A stretch of DNA of 64,000 nucleotides, from contig CAKUNS010000004.1 in assembly GCA_934668515.1 (NCBI GenBank), positions 16,642-80,641 of the forward strand. The letters are read 5' to 3'. Positions 8,926-18,490 of the stretch are shown piece by piece. The position numbers were made by a program, and so were the translations under genes. Origin of the DNA: an uncultured Eggerthellaceae bacterium. Lineage in GTDB: Bacteria > Actinomycetota > Coriobacteriia > Coriobacteriales > Eggerthellaceae. The notes beneath the pieces are model-generated. The model saw nothing but the letters and a program-made list of their open reading frames with translations, was not told where the DNA came from and ran no database searches. Positions within the stretch are counted from its first letter, which is position 1. Every line of letters begins with the position of its first letter.

Positions 8926-9016
8926 ACGCATACTGCTAAACTAAAATCTGTATGCAGTGTCGCTGTAGTGGCGTCACCTGCACAAATGCTTATAAACACG
9001 AAGAGGAGGCGCCTTC

Positions 9017-9550
9017 ATGGCTCTTTACACTCCCAAGTATCAGCCCAACGGCAAAGAGGTGGCAGTCGTCACCACGTCCCAGGGTGTCATTCGCGTTCAG
9101 CTGGCCGGCAACGATGCTCCCATCCATGTCGGCAACTTCGTCGAGCTCGCCAAGGACGGGTTCTACGACAACACCAAGTTCCATCGCTACGTTCCCGGCT
9201 TCGTTATCCAGGGCGGCGACCCCGAGTCCAAGAAGTACTCCAGCGACGAGGTCGTCCGCGTTTCCGGCGGCATGTTCCCCCGTCTTGGCATGGGCGGCCC
9301 GGGCTACTGCATCAAGGGCGAGTTCGCCACGAACCCCAACAACAAGCATGAGGACGGCGCATTGGCCATGGCCCGCTCCATGGATCCCGATTCCGCCGGT
9401 TCGCAGTTCTACTTCTGCCTTGGCGCACAGCATCGCCTCGACGACGGCTACACTGTTTTCGGCCAGACCATCGAAGGCATGGACGTCATCGCCAAGCTGC
9501 GCGTCGGCGACGTGGTCGAGCACATCGAGATCGAGAACGCCACCGAGTAG
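9017..9550 (+). CDS. Cyclophilin-type peptidyl-prolyl cis-trans isomerase
   Basis: 177 residues covering one complete cyclophilin domain: FVELAKDGFYDNTKFHRYVPGFVIQGGDP near the start, then LAMARSMDPDSAGSQFYFCL and YTVFGQTIEGMDVI. Catalytic-type residues FHR and QFYFC are present. No signal peptide or membrane segment is visible, so it acts in the cytoplasm as a protein-folding catalyst. The ATG has a strong GAGGAGG about 7 nt upstream. It lies 36 bases before the TPR gene on the same strand, so the two may be co-transcribed. Confidence 0.92.
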   Translation: MALYTPKYQPNGKEVAVVTTSQGVIRVQLAGNDAPIHVGNFVELAKDGFYDNTKFHRYVPGFVIQGGDPESKKYSSDEVVRVSGGMFPRLGMGGPGYCIKGEFATNPNNKHEDGALAMARSMDPDSAGSQFYFCLGAQHRLDDGYTVFGQTIEGMDVIAKLRVGDVVEHIEIENATE

Positions 9551-9586
9551 CGTTATCTCGTAAACGGTGCAAACTAAGGAACCTTC

Positions 9587-10951
9587 ATGAACAACGATCT
9601 ATTCCAACAGGCGAAGGCCGCAGCGGCCGCCAAGGATTTCGAACAGGCCCTCAACCTGTACACTTCCTGCCTGCAGGACACCGAAAATCCCCTTGCCCCC
9701 GGTGAGACGGGTTTGATCTATCACCAGATCGGCAACTGCTTGACCAAGCTCAAGAACAATGCCGAGGCCGTTAAGGCTTACACGCAGGCAACCGCCGATG
9801 CCGCTTACGATGCGGTTGGCACAGTCAACTACAACCTTGGCATGTCGTACGCCGCTCTGCACGACTACGGCAATGCAGTCAAGCATTTCGAGATCGCCGT
9901 GTCCGATTCGAAGTACCCCACGCCCTTCAAGGCGTACATGGGAATGGGCAACGTCCTTATGAAGCAGGGCAAGTCGGCTGAGGCCGGCGTGGCCTTCCGC
10001 GAGGCGGCTCTTGACGAGTCGAACCCCGATCCCACGAAGGCTCTGCTCAACCTGGGTGTTTGCTTTATGGCCCTCGACCGTCCCGCTGACGCCGTATCTT
10101 CTTACGAGAGTGCGCTTCAGTTCGATATGAGCCCCGACGTGCGCAACAAGATGTACGCAAGCTTGGGTCAGGCATATGTCGCCTGTGGGCAGATGCAGCA
10201 GGCCGTCGACGCCTTCGAGAACGCCATTCAGGACAAGACCTACTTCCTGTCCGCTTCGGCAAGCGTCGATTATCAGCGTGCGATTGCCGTTGTTTCCCAG
10301 GGTTCTAGCGACAAGACGCAGGCTTTGCCTCCGGTTTCCGCTGACACTTCCGGACTTGACGTGGTCGCAGCCGAACCTGCATCCGGCACCGGCATGTTCC
10401 CTGCGGTCGATAGTCCCGAGGAGATGTCCGAGGAAGACGCCTATTACTACGCCGACATTTACGGTTCCGAACAGGATCAGAACCGCGCCGACGATTATTT
10501 CTTCAATTCTTCCGACGAGGAGCTTGAGCAGTGGTCGCGCGGTTTGGCCAAGAAGGATCGCAAGCGTCGCAGCGTGGGTTTGAAGATCCTGCTTGTTGTC
10601 ATCGTGCTCGTCGTTGCCCTTGCGGCCGCCGCTGTCGGCGCGTTCGCCATGGGTTATGGCTATCCGCAGCAGGAAACCGTCGTTCAGCAGGTGTTTAACA
10701 ACCCCTCTACTTCGGCTTCCAACTTCGCTTCCAGCGTGGCCAAAGACGATGTCGCTTCCATGACGGCCCTTATCCCGCAGGGTGGCACGGCTACCGTCGA
10801 CGGCGTGAACAAGTCCATGAGCACCTCGGTTGCCTACGTCACCGTCAACACCTCCGCTGGCGGCTCCATCCAGTACAAGGTCACGCTTTCGCGCGAGGGT
10901 ATTGGCTGGAAGGTCTCCGACATCGAGCTTTACTTCAACAGCAAGAACTAA
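9587..10951 (+). CDS. TPR-repeat protein with a single membrane anchor
   Basis: 454 residues. Residues 1-230 are about six tetratricopeptide repeats (for example GLIYHQIGNCLTKLKNNAEA and NYNLGMSYAALHDYGNAVKH), which form protein-binding helical pairs. A low-complexity acidic linker rich in Tyr/Asp follows (about 260-310). Then comes a basic patch KKDRKRRS, one transmembrane helix (about 331-352) and a ~100-residue extracellular domain. By the positive-inside rule the TPR part is cytoplasmic. This suggests a scaffold that reads an outside or envelope signal. No exact family recognised. AAGGAA lies about 8 nt before the ATG. Confidence 0.8.
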   Translation: MNNDLFQQAKAAAAAKDFEQALNLYTSCLQDTENPLAPGETGLIYHQIGNCLTKLKNNAEAVKAYTQATADAAYDAVGTVNYNLGMSYAALHDYGNAVKHFEIAVSDSKYPTPFKAYMGMGNVLMKQGKSAEAGVAFREAALDESNPDPTKALLNLGVCFMALDRPADAVSSYESALQFDMSPDVRNKMYASLGQAYVACGQMQQAVDAFENAIQDKTYFLSASASVDYQRAIAVVSQGSSDKTQALPPVSADTSGLDVVAAEPASGTGMFPAVDSPEEMSEEDAYYYADIYGSEQDQNRADDYFFNSSDEELEQWSRGLAKKDRKRRSVGLKILLVVIVLVVALAAAAVGAFAMGYGYPQQETVVQQVFNNPSTSASNFASSVAKDDVASMTALIPQGGTATVDGVNKSMSTSVAYVTVNTSAGGSIQYKVTLSREGIGWKVSDIELYFNSKN

Positions 10952-11016
10952 CTTGCCTGAAACCGGTTATCAAGCGCATCCGCGCTTTAACGAATCTTAT
11001 TAACGAAAGGATCGAA

Positions 11017-11421
11017 ATGGCAGTTCAGAAGACTTACACCATGATCAAGCCCGACGGCGTTCGCAATGGCCACATCGGCGAGATCGTCAACCGTTTCGAG
11101 CGTGCCGGCCTCACGGTCGAGCGCATGGAACTTGGCAACGTCACCATGGAGCAGGCCGAGGCCAACTACGCCGAGCACAAGGGCAAGCCGTTCTACGATG
11201 GCCTGATCTCCTACATCACCTCCGGCCCCGTTGTCAAGATGGTCGTTTCCGGCGAGGGCGCCGTCGCCAAGGTCCGCACCCTTATGGGCGCAACCAACCC
11301 CGCTGATGCTGCCCCTGGTACCATTCGTGGCGACTTCGGCCTGATCATGGACGAGAACGTCATCCACGGCTCCGACTCTCCCGAGTCCGCTGAGCGTGAG
11401 ATCGGCATCTTCTTCAACTAA
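11017..11421 (+). CDS. ndk: Nucleoside diphosphate kinase
   Basis: 134 residues, slightly shorter than the usual 137-150. It opens with the family signature YTMIKPDGVRNGHIGEI and carries the active-site His in NVIHGSDS, with TNPADAAPGTIRGDF for nucleotide binding. It transfers the gamma phosphate from ATP to other NDPs through a phosphohistidine. GAAAGG precedes the ATG and a strong terminator follows. In related genomes ndk commonly sits close to mreB; here a hydrogenase operon separates them (synteny statement from general knowledge, not checked). Confidence 0.97.
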   Translation: MAVQKTYTMIKPDGVRNGHIGEIVNRFERAGLTVERMELGNVTMEQAEANYAEHKGKPFYDGLISYITSGPVVKMVVSGEGAVAKVRTLMGATNPADAAPGTIRGDFGLIMDENVIHGSDSPESAEREIGIFFN

Positions 11422-11444
11422 TCGTTTCGATTGTTGGCTTCTTG

Positions 11445-11476
11445 GGCGGTGGCGCTTCATGCGCTGCCGCCTTTTT
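11445..11476 (+). terminator. Terminator of ndk
   Basis: Stem GGCGGTGGCGC / GCGCTGCCGCC with loop TTCAT and a trailing TTTTTC. Confidence 0.9.
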
Positions 11477-11642
11477 CTTTGCCTGAAGCGCAATGATGCG
11501 ACACGACTCGCGTTCAGCTTCGAGTGCGTATGGGGTTGGATGTGCTGTCGGTGAATGAATCGTGCGGCGGGCATATCGTGGGGCGATCTGCATAAGATGA
11601 CGAACAGACGCTGCTTTGCGCCACCGCTCGAAAAAGACGCAC

Positions 11643-11660
11643 CGCGAATGGCAATTCGCG
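11643..11660. promoter_or_regulatory. Perfect inverted repeat upstream of the cytoplasmic hydrogenase operon
   Basis: CGCGAAT-GGCA-ATTCGCG is a 7-bp perfect inverted repeat about 60 nt before the first hydrogenase gene. It could be a repressor or activator site. The rest of the ~240-bp space between the ndk terminator and the operon shows no gene and no convincing promoter. Confidence 0.4.
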
Positions 11661-11675
11661 ACCAAGATGTTAAAG

Positions 11676-11713
11676 TTTTCTCGACGCTAAGCTGAAAACG
11701 TCAGACGAGAAAA
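11676..11713 (+). promoter_or_regulatory. Possible leader hairpin overlapping the hydrogenase ribosome-binding region
   Basis: TTTTCTCG (11676-11683) is the reverse complement of CGAGAAAA (11706-11713). The right arm runs into the AAAAGGAAAAG Shine-Dalgarno region of the first hydrogenase gene, so folding could limit ribosome access. A shorter GTTTTC/GAAAAC pairing competes. This is structure by eye only. Confidence 0.3.
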
Positions 11714-11721
11714 GGAAAAGA

Positions 11722-12759
11722 ATGCTCTATCGGGTAATTGACGCGAGCGAGATGCCCGCGCTCATCGATGCCTTCATGCAGTCGTATGAAGTCGTCGCGC
11801 CCATCAAGCGCGGCGATTCGTACGTCTTCGACGTCCTCGATGATCCTCATGAGGTGGCTTTGGACTATCCCACGACCAGCTCGTCTCCGAAAAAGTACCT
11901 GCTTCCGCCAAAGGAAACGCTCATGCGTTTCAACACCGCCGAGAACATGGTAGAGGATTTCGCCGAGACCGTCGTTCCGCGTGTGATTTTCGGCGTGCAT
12001 GCATGCGACATCAACGCCATCAATAGGATCGACCTTATGTTCCGCGATGGCGACTACCCCGATCCGTATTACTGCGCCCGTCGCGCGGCTACCATGATCG
12101 TCGGCATCAGCTGCACTCCCACTGACTCTTGCTTCTGCAACCTGTGGGGTGCCGACGAGGTTCAGTTTGGTTACGACCTGTTCCTGCAGCGCATCGGCGA
12201 TCGTTATCTGGTTAGCATTTCCAGTGTCGAGGCGGCAAACATTCTTGAAGCCGCATGCAACCCGCGTGAGGCAACCGACACCGACCGCATCGATTTCCGT
12301 CATGCCACGCGCGCCCGTCAGAAGGCTTTCAACCCCGATATCCCCAAGATCCAGGATGTCGCCATGCTCATGGACGCCTTCCATTCTGACCCGTTCTGGG
12401 ACGAGCTGGGCGGCAAATGCCTTTCGTGCACCGCGTGCTCTGCCGTATGCCCGACGTGCTTCTGCTTCGACATCACCGACGAGCTTGAGCCCAACGGCAA
12501 GGAAGGCAACCGCGTTCGCACGTGGGACGCGTGCACGAACCCCGATTTCGCCAAGGTCACGGGCGACTACAATTTCCGCCCGACCGGACGCGAGCGCGTG
12601 CGTCATCGCATGTATCACAAGCTCAACGGCTTCTTCGTCACGCACGACCGCATGTTGTGCGTCGGCTGCGGCCGTTGCGTCTCTGCCTGCAAGGCGGGCA
12701 TCAATCCTATTGAAGTGCTGAAATTCTTCGAGAAGAAGGGGGAAGCAGACGATGAGTGA
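11722..12759 (+). CDS. hydB: Cytoplasmic hydrogenase beta subunit (4Fe-4S electron transfer)
   Basis: 345 residues, matching the sulfhydrogenase beta / AsrA-like electron-transfer subunit. An N-terminal alpha/beta region contains GVHACDINAINRID. Two ferredoxin-like Cys clusters lie in the C-terminal third (CLSCTACSAVCPTC and CVGCGRCVSACKAGINP), expected to bind two 4Fe-4S centres between the flavin subunit and the NiFe module. An extra Cys group (CTPTDSCFC) lies mid-protein. It is first in a four-gene operon; its last 8 bases overlap the gamma-subunit start. AAAGGAAAAG precedes the ATG. Confidence 0.85.
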   Translation: MLYRVIDASEMPALIDAFMQSYEVVAPIKRGDSYVFDVLDDPHEVALDYPTTSSSPKKYLLPPKETLMRFNTAENMVEDFAETVVPRVIFGVHACDINAINRIDLMFRDGDYPDPYYCARRAATMIVGISCTPTDSCFCNLWGADEVQFGYDLFLQRIGDRYLVSISSVEAANILEAACNPREATDTDRIDFRHATRARQKAFNPDIPKIQDVAMLMDAFHSDPFWDELGGKCLSCTACSAVCPTCFCFDITDELEPNGKEGNRVRTWDACTNPDFAKVTGDYNFRPTGRERVRHRMYHKLNGFFVTHDRMLCVGCGRCVSACKAGINPIEVLKFFEKKGEADDE

Positions 12760-13684
12760 CAAGCACAACATCGTGGCTGAGGCCGACCAGGTCGACCGCA
12801 TTGCGGTGTATGCCTTGCGTGAAGCTCCCGCGACGCTGACCGGCGAGGAAATGATCGCCCAGAACGCGTATCGTCCGTGGCCGGCGCGCATCACCTCCAT
12901 CATCGAGCTTACCGAGAACGAGAAGCTGTTCGAGCTGCGCATCGTCGACGAACGCGTACGCGAGGCGTTTCATCAGATGCCCGGTCAGTTCGTCGAGCTT
13001 TCCGTGTTCGGAGTAGGCGAGTGCCCCATCTCCATCACCAGCTCGCCGACGAAGCAGGGCTTCGTCGAGCTGTGCATCCGCCGCGCCGGTTCCGTCACCC
13101 AAAAGCTGCATTCCATGCAGTGCGGCGACATCGTCGGTTTGCGTGGTCCTTTCGGCCGCGGTTTCCCCGTTGACAAGATGCGCGGCCATGACGTGCTCAT
13201 CGTTGCCGGCGGCTTGGGCATCGCGCCGGTCCGCTCGCTCATCAACTACATTCACGACGAGCGTGCCGACTTCGGCAAGGTCACTATCGTGTACGGTTCG
13301 CGCACTCCTCAAGACATCATGTTCCGCGATCAGTTCGAGATGTGGCGTCATCGCACCGACTTCGACCTGCGTTTGACCGTCGACCATGGCGACGATACGT
13401 GGGACGGCCCGGTGGGCGTTGTCACCGAGCCTATGAAAACGCTCGAGATCGACCCGGATAACACGTTCGGCGCCGTTTGCGGGCCTCCGGTCATGTACAA
13501 GTTCGTCATCGAGGAGATGCGCCGTTTGGGCATTGGCTACGACCGCATCTACCTCGACTTCGAGCGTCGCATGAAGTGCGGCATGGGCAAGTGCGGCCAC
13601 TGCCAGATCGGCCATCAGTACGCGTGCGTCGATGGCCCGGTTTTCAATTATTGGGAAGCGAAGAACATCCAGGGGTCGATCTAG
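12752..13684 (+). CDS. hydG: Cytoplasmic hydrogenase gamma subunit (FAD/NAD(P)-binding, 2Fe-2S)
   Basis: 310 residues of the ferredoxin-NADP reductase superfamily. After ~40 variable residues come the FAD-binding barrel (MPGQFVELSVFGVGECPISI), the nucleotide-binding Rossmann part (LIVAGGLGIAPVRSLI, VYGSRTPQDIMF, VCGPPVMYKF), and a C-terminal 2Fe-2S motif (CGMGKCGHCQIGHQYAC) as in dihydroorotate dehydrogenase electron-transfer subunits. It should pass electrons between NAD(P)(H) and the beta subunit. The ATG lies inside the last codons of the previous gene (ATGAGTGA), so translational coupling is likely. Confidence 0.9.
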   Translation: MSDKHNIVAEADQVDRIAVYALREAPATLTGEEMIAQNAYRPWPARITSIIELTENEKLFELRIVDERVREAFHQMPGQFVELSVFGVGECPISITSSPTKQGFVELCIRRAGSVTQKLHSMQCGDIVGLRGPFGRGFPVDKMRGHDVLIVAGGLGIAPVRSLINYIHDERADFGKVTIVYGSRTPQDIMFRDQFEMWRHRTDFDLRLTVDHGDDTWDGPVGVVTEPMKTLEIDPDNTFGAVCGPPVMYKFVIEEMRRLGIGYDRIYLDFERRMKCGMGKCGHCQIGHQYACVDGPVFNYWEAKNIQGSI

Positions 13685-13685
13685 C

Positions 13686-14468
13686 ATGAGCAATTTGTGC
13701 GTAGCGGGTGAAACCCAGGCGCCTCCTCGCGTGGTCGTTGTCGGCCTTGCGAGTTGCTTCGGGTGCCAATTGCAGATTACCAATGCCGAAGCGCATCTTC
13801 TTGAGGTCTTGGGCCAGATAGACATGCGCTATTGGCAGCTTACCTCTTCGGAGCCCATGCCCGACGAGTTCGACGTCGCCGTCATCGAGGGCGCTGTCAC
13901 CACGCGTGAGGGCATAGAGACCGTTCAGAGGGTTCGCGAGAAGGCGGCCAAGGTCATCGCCATCGGTTCCTGCGCAACGACCGCGGGCATTCCCGGCATG
14001 GCTCAGCCCGATTTCGAATCGCGCATCACCGAGGTTTACGAAGGCGCACCCAGCGCATGCGGCGAGATGGTTTCCCCGTGTGCGGTAAGCGAGTTCATCA
14101 AGGTCGATTTCGAGGTGCGTTGTTGCCCTATCGACCCGTACAACTTCATCGACATCCTGCAGCGCGCGCTGTACGGATCGAACAAGGCGCTCCCCATGCG
14201 CACCATGTGCGGCGAGTGCAAGCGCAACGAAAGCGAGTGCTTCTTCGAGAAAGGGCGCCTGTGCCTGGGCTTGGTAACGCGCGCCGACTGCGGCGGCCGT
14301 TGCGTGAACCTGGGACGCCCGTGCTTCGGTTGCGCGGGTTTGTCCCCCGACGCGAACCTCGATTCGGCTCGCGAAGCCTGCCGAAGGAACGGTATCCCTG
14401 TTGAAGACTTCGATCAGGCACTGGAAATGTTCAACCAAGTCGATCTTGCATCGGCTCAGAATCGATAG
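13686..14468 (+). CDS. hydD: Cytoplasmic [NiFe] hydrogenase small (delta) subunit
   Basis: 260 residues, no Tat signal, so cytoplasmic. The proximal-cluster motif GLASCFGCQLQI is near residue 25, followed by IAIGSCATTAGIPG and a Cys-rich C-terminal region (CGECKRNESECFFEKGRLC, CGGRCVNLGRPCFGCAG) expected to hold further Fe-S clusters. It forms the electron wire to the NiFe site of the next gene product. The longer reading frame from 13632 overlaps the gamma gene; the ATG at 13686, one base after the gamma stop, is preferred, with AGGGG about 12 nt upstream. Confidence 0.9.
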   Translation: MSNLCVAGETQAPPRVVVVGLASCFGCQLQITNAEAHLLEVLGQIDMRYWQLTSSEPMPDEFDVAVIEGAVTTREGIETVQRVREKAAKVIAIGSCATTAGIPGMAQPDFESRITEVYEGAPSACGEMVSPCAVSEFIKVDFEVRCCPIDPYNFIDILQRALYGSNKALPMRTMCGECKRNESECFFEKGRLCLGLVTRADCGGRCVNLGRPCFGCAGLSPDANLDSAREACRRNGIPVEDFDQALEMFNQVDLASAQNR

Positions 14469-14477
14469 GCTGGCCTT

Positions 14478-15767
14478 ATGAGCACCGCATCAATCAAAGT
14501 CGACCACCTTGCCCGTGTCGAGGGGCACGGCAACGTTCATGTCGTGATCGAGGACGGCGCTGTTCAGACCGTTGAGATGAACGTCATCGAACCCGCGCGC
14601 CTGTTCGAGAGCATGGTTCGCGGCCGCAGCTACACCGAGGTCTCCTATATCGCCTCACGCGTATGCGGCATCTGCTCGGCAAGTCACGTGGTCACCAGCT
14701 TGCTGGCAATCGAACGCATCTTCGGCGTCGAGGTGACCGATCGCACCAAGGCCCTTCGCGAGCTTCTGGTGTACGGCTCGTATCTGCAGAACCACGCAAC
14801 TCATCTGTTCGTGCTTGCCGCCCCCGACTTCCTGAACCAGCCAAGCGTGTTCCCCCTGGCTCAGTCCGACCCCGCGCTGTTCGACAAGGCGCTTGGTCTT
14901 AAGGCCCTGGGCAACGAGCTGTGCACGAAGGTGGGCGGCCGCTCCATCCACCCGATCACGGCTGTGGTGGGTGGTTTCACGCATGAGATCACGCGCGAGG
15001 AATACCTCGAGCTTGCCGACAAGCTTGAGGCGTCCATCCCGTTCGCGGTGCAGACCGTCGATCTGTTCAATTCGTTCCGCACGCCTGATATCCAGACCGC
15101 GGGCGACTTCCTTGCCATGACCGCCGACGACCGTTACGCCGTTGCCGATTCGCGGCGCGCGACGTTCGTTCACGCAGGCGTTTCGTTCGACGCCGACGAC
15201 GTCGACGAGAACGTCGACGAATACAAGGTCGATCATTCCGCCGCGCTGTTCGCGCGTTCGCGTGCCACGGGCTTAAACTACTTCACCGGCGCTCTTGCGC
15301 GCGTGAACGCTTCGTGGGACAAGCTCAGCAAGACGGCCAAGGTCGCCGCCGCCAAGGCAGGGCTGCGTCCGCCCGAGCTCAACCCGTTCCGTAACAACGT
15401 CGCGCAGGCCGTCGAGCTTGTCGATGCGCTCGAGCGCTGCGCCGAGCTGTGCCGCCGCCTTGCGAACGACGAGTTCGAGGGTTCAAGCGAGCCGGTGGCG
15501 TTCACGCCTTGCGCAGGCAAGGGGACGGGCTTCACCGAGGCTCCGCGCGGCACCGTTTTCCACGAGCTTGAGCTTGACGATGAGGGCCGCGTCGTTCATG
15601 CGTCCATCATCACCCCGACCGCGCAGAACGTGGCGAACCTGGAAGGCGACATGCTTCTCCTTGCCGAGAACATGCTTGAGATCGACGCGTCGCCCGACAA
15701 GATCCGCGCCGAGATCGAGAAGCTTGTTCGTGCATACGACCCGTGCTTCAGCTGCAGCGTCCATTAG
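14478..15767 (+). CDS. hydA: Cytoplasmic [NiFe] hydrogenase large (alpha) subunit, no C-terminal extension
   Basis: 429 residues. Both NiFe ligand motifs are intact: RVCGICSASH (Cys63, Cys66) and DPCFSCSVH (Cys423, Cys426). With hydB-hydG-hydD it forms a heterotetramer like the group 3b bidirectional NAD(P)-linked enzymes, which oxidise H2 or re-oxidise NAD(P)H by making H2. The protein ends exactly at His429, the residue after which most large subunits are cut by a maturation protease, so processing is not needed. The stop codon (CAT TAG) is clear in the sequence. Group assignment rests on subunit make-up and is not certain. The next ~160 bases hold no gene; a TAATAT box near 15853 has no good -35. 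Confidence 0.92.
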   Translation: MSTASIKVDHLARVEGHGNVHVVIEDGAVQTVEMNVIEPARLFESMVRGRSYTEVSYIASRVCGICSASHVVTSLLAIERIFGVEVTDRTKALRELLVYGSYLQNHATHLFVLAAPDFLNQPSVFPLAQSDPALFDKALGLKALGNELCTKVGGRSIHPITAVVGGFTHEITREEYLELADKLEASIPFAVQTVDLFNSFRTPDIQTAGDFLAMTADDRYAVADSRRATFVHAGVSFDADDVDENVDEYKVDHSAALFARSRATGLNYFTGALARVNASWDKLSKTAKVAAAKAGLRPPELNPFRNNVAQAVELVDALERCAELCRRLANDEFEGSSEPVAFTPCAGKGTGFTEAPRGTVFHELELDDEGRVVHASIITPTAQNVANLEGDMLLLAENMLEIDASPDKIRAEIEKLVRAYDPCFSCSVH

Positions 15768-15930
15768 CTTTTTCGTAAGGTATGGATTTTCGGCGTGGTA
15801 TGGATTTCATTAGTCGGGGTTCATGGGCGGCGAACGGTTCGTTGCGCCTGTGCTAATATTCTTGTTTACTTGCACGACTAGGTATTTTGACCTAAACGGA
15901 ACTTAAACGAGATTCAAGGGGTTGCACCTG

Positions 15931-16986
<1,056 letters not shown>

Positions 16987-16999
16987 CGCGTTTTCGCCT

Positions 17000-17902
17000 A
17001 TGGCTTTGAATTTTCAACAAAGTGAAGCGACGTCCGTGCGGCGCATCGTGTTCGGTGCGCTGCTTGCGGCGTCGCTTGTTCTCACCACTGTTTACTGCCG
17101 CGAGGGCGACGGTGGCCCGCTGCATGCCATCCAGGGCGCCTTCGGCGTGGTTGCATCACCTATGCGCAACGTCGGGGCCCATGTGGGTTCCGCTATCGAA
17201 TCGACGGGCGACTCGGTTGCTGACGCCACCGCCGACGACGCGACCCTTGCCGAGCTTCGTGAGCAGAACCGCCAGCTTCGTCTGCTGCTTGCCCAGGCGG
17301 ACGAGTACCGCATCGAGGTCGAGCGCCTTCAGGGCCTTCTTGACATCAAGAGCAAATCGGGCGTCAACGGCGTCACCGCCACGGTAGTGGGGAAGAGCCT
17401 CGATGCTTGGAATCAAACCGTCACTATCGACAAGGGCTCTGCCGATGGCCTGCAAAGCGGCATGACCGTTATGGGTTCGTCGGGCGTTGTCGGCCAGGTG
17501 TCGCGCGTTGAAACGCATTCTGCTACGGTTCGCTTGCTTACCGACCCCAATTCGGGCGCTGCGGTCATGGTTCAGTCCAGCCGCACGAACGGCATCGTGC
17601 GCGGTTCTCTTGAGGGCCTTCTTTATTTGGAGGATATCCCCGAGGATTCGATCCCCGTTGTCGGCGATGTGGTGATCACGTCGGGTTTGGGCGGCAGCTA
17701 CACGTCGGGCCTTATCGTGGGTACTGTTGTCAGCGTCGAGAAAACCACGGCGAACGCGACTGGCCGCATCGTCGTGAGCATGAACGATGACGTCTCCCAG
17801 CTTGAGAACGTCATCGTCGTGACGGCCGCCGACGACTCGGACTCCAGCGCAAGCTCAAGTTCGAGTGCAAGCGGCTCGTCTGTAAGCTCGTCCGCTCAGT
17901 AA
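17000..17902 (+). CDS. mreC: Rod-shape protein MreC
   Basis: 300 residues: one N-terminal membrane helix (about 14-32), a coiled coil with ADDATLAELREQNRQLRLLL, then the extracytoplasmic double beta-barrel typical of MreC (VVGKSLDAWNQTVTID, GSSGVVGQVSRVETHSATVRLL). The tail is Ser-rich. It links MreB filaments to penicillin-binding proteins. No strong Shine-Dalgarno; the start is 13 nt after mreB, suggesting translational coupling. Confidence 0.93.
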   Translation: MALNFQQSEATSVRRIVFGALLAASLVLTTVYCREGDGGPLHAIQGAFGVVASPMRNVGAHVGSAIESTGDSVADATADDATLAELREQNRQLRLLLAQADEYRIEVERLQGLLDIKSKSGVNGVTATVVGKSLDAWNQTVTIDKGSADGLQSGMTVMGSSGVVGQVSRVETHSATVRLLTDPNSGAAVMVQSSRTNGIVRGSLEGLLYLEDIPEDSIPVVGDVVITSGLGGSYTSGLIVGTVVSVEKTTANATGRIVVSMNDDVSQLENVIVVTAADDSDSSASSSSSASGSSVSSSAQ

Positions 17903-17951
17903 CGCTGTTCATGCCGGCTAGCGGATTTTCATTGAAGAGGAGGTGGCGCGC

Positions 17952-18479
17952 GTGACGGATTCCCACGACGTCTTCGTTCTTTCCATAGCGGGCGTGGTTG
18001 CCTTCTTGTTGCAACTCATCCTCGCTCCCTATATCGCCATTGGGCATGCTATGCCTGATTTCGTCATGGTGTTCGTGTTCCTGTGCGCTGTGACGCGTTC
18101 CCAGTCGTTCGGCTGCGTCATGCCGTTCGTCCTAGGTCTTCTGTATGACTTTCTGTCGGGCGGCGTCGTTGGCGCCATGGCATTCGCGCTCACGCTGTTC
18201 GCGTACGTCGGCGCGCGTGTTTTCGCCACCATGGAGAACGACACGCTGTTCATGCCCATTGCGGTCATGAGTGCGGGCATGCTCCTGACCGAGCTTGTTT
18301 ACGGTATCTTCCTGCTGGCAACCGGTTACAACGCGAGCTTCATCGACGCGCTCATCTTCCGTGCGCTTCCGTGCGCTATCTACGATTCGGTCATCGCCTT
18401 CATCCTGTATCCCTTGGCATCGCGCTTCTTCTCGTCGGGCGGCCCGGCATCTCCGATCGTCGCCACGCAATTGCGCTAG
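17952..18479 (+). CDS. mreD: Rod-shape protein MreD
   Basis: 175 residues, almost entirely hydrophobic with five to six membrane helices, at the standard place after mreC. MreD is an integral membrane partner of the elongasome. GTG at 17952 is chosen because AGGAGG (17938-17943) is 8 nt upstream; the GTG at 17943 overlaps that site. Confidence 0.85.
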   Translation: MTDSHDVFVLSIAGVVAFLLQLILAPYIAIGHAMPDFVMVFVFLCAVTRSQSFGCVMPFVLGLLYDFLSGGVVGAMAFALTLFAYVGARVFATMENDTLFMPIAVMSAGMLLTELVYGIFLLATGYNASFIDALIFRALPCAIYDSVIAFILYPLASRFFSSGGPASPIVATQLR

Positions 18480-18490
18480 GACGTGGTAGT

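Noticed and set aside
7519..8931. 470-codon minus-strand frame opposite the RNA methyltransferase
   Set aside because: Composition is His/Arg-rich as in antisense shadows; the plus-strand protein has complete motifs.
11722..15767. First hydrogenase as an H2-sensing (regulatory) hydrogenase because it lacks the C-terminal peptide
   Set aside because: The beta and gamma subunits with ferredoxin and FAD/NAD(P) sites point to a catalytic redox enzyme, and no sensor kinase is near.
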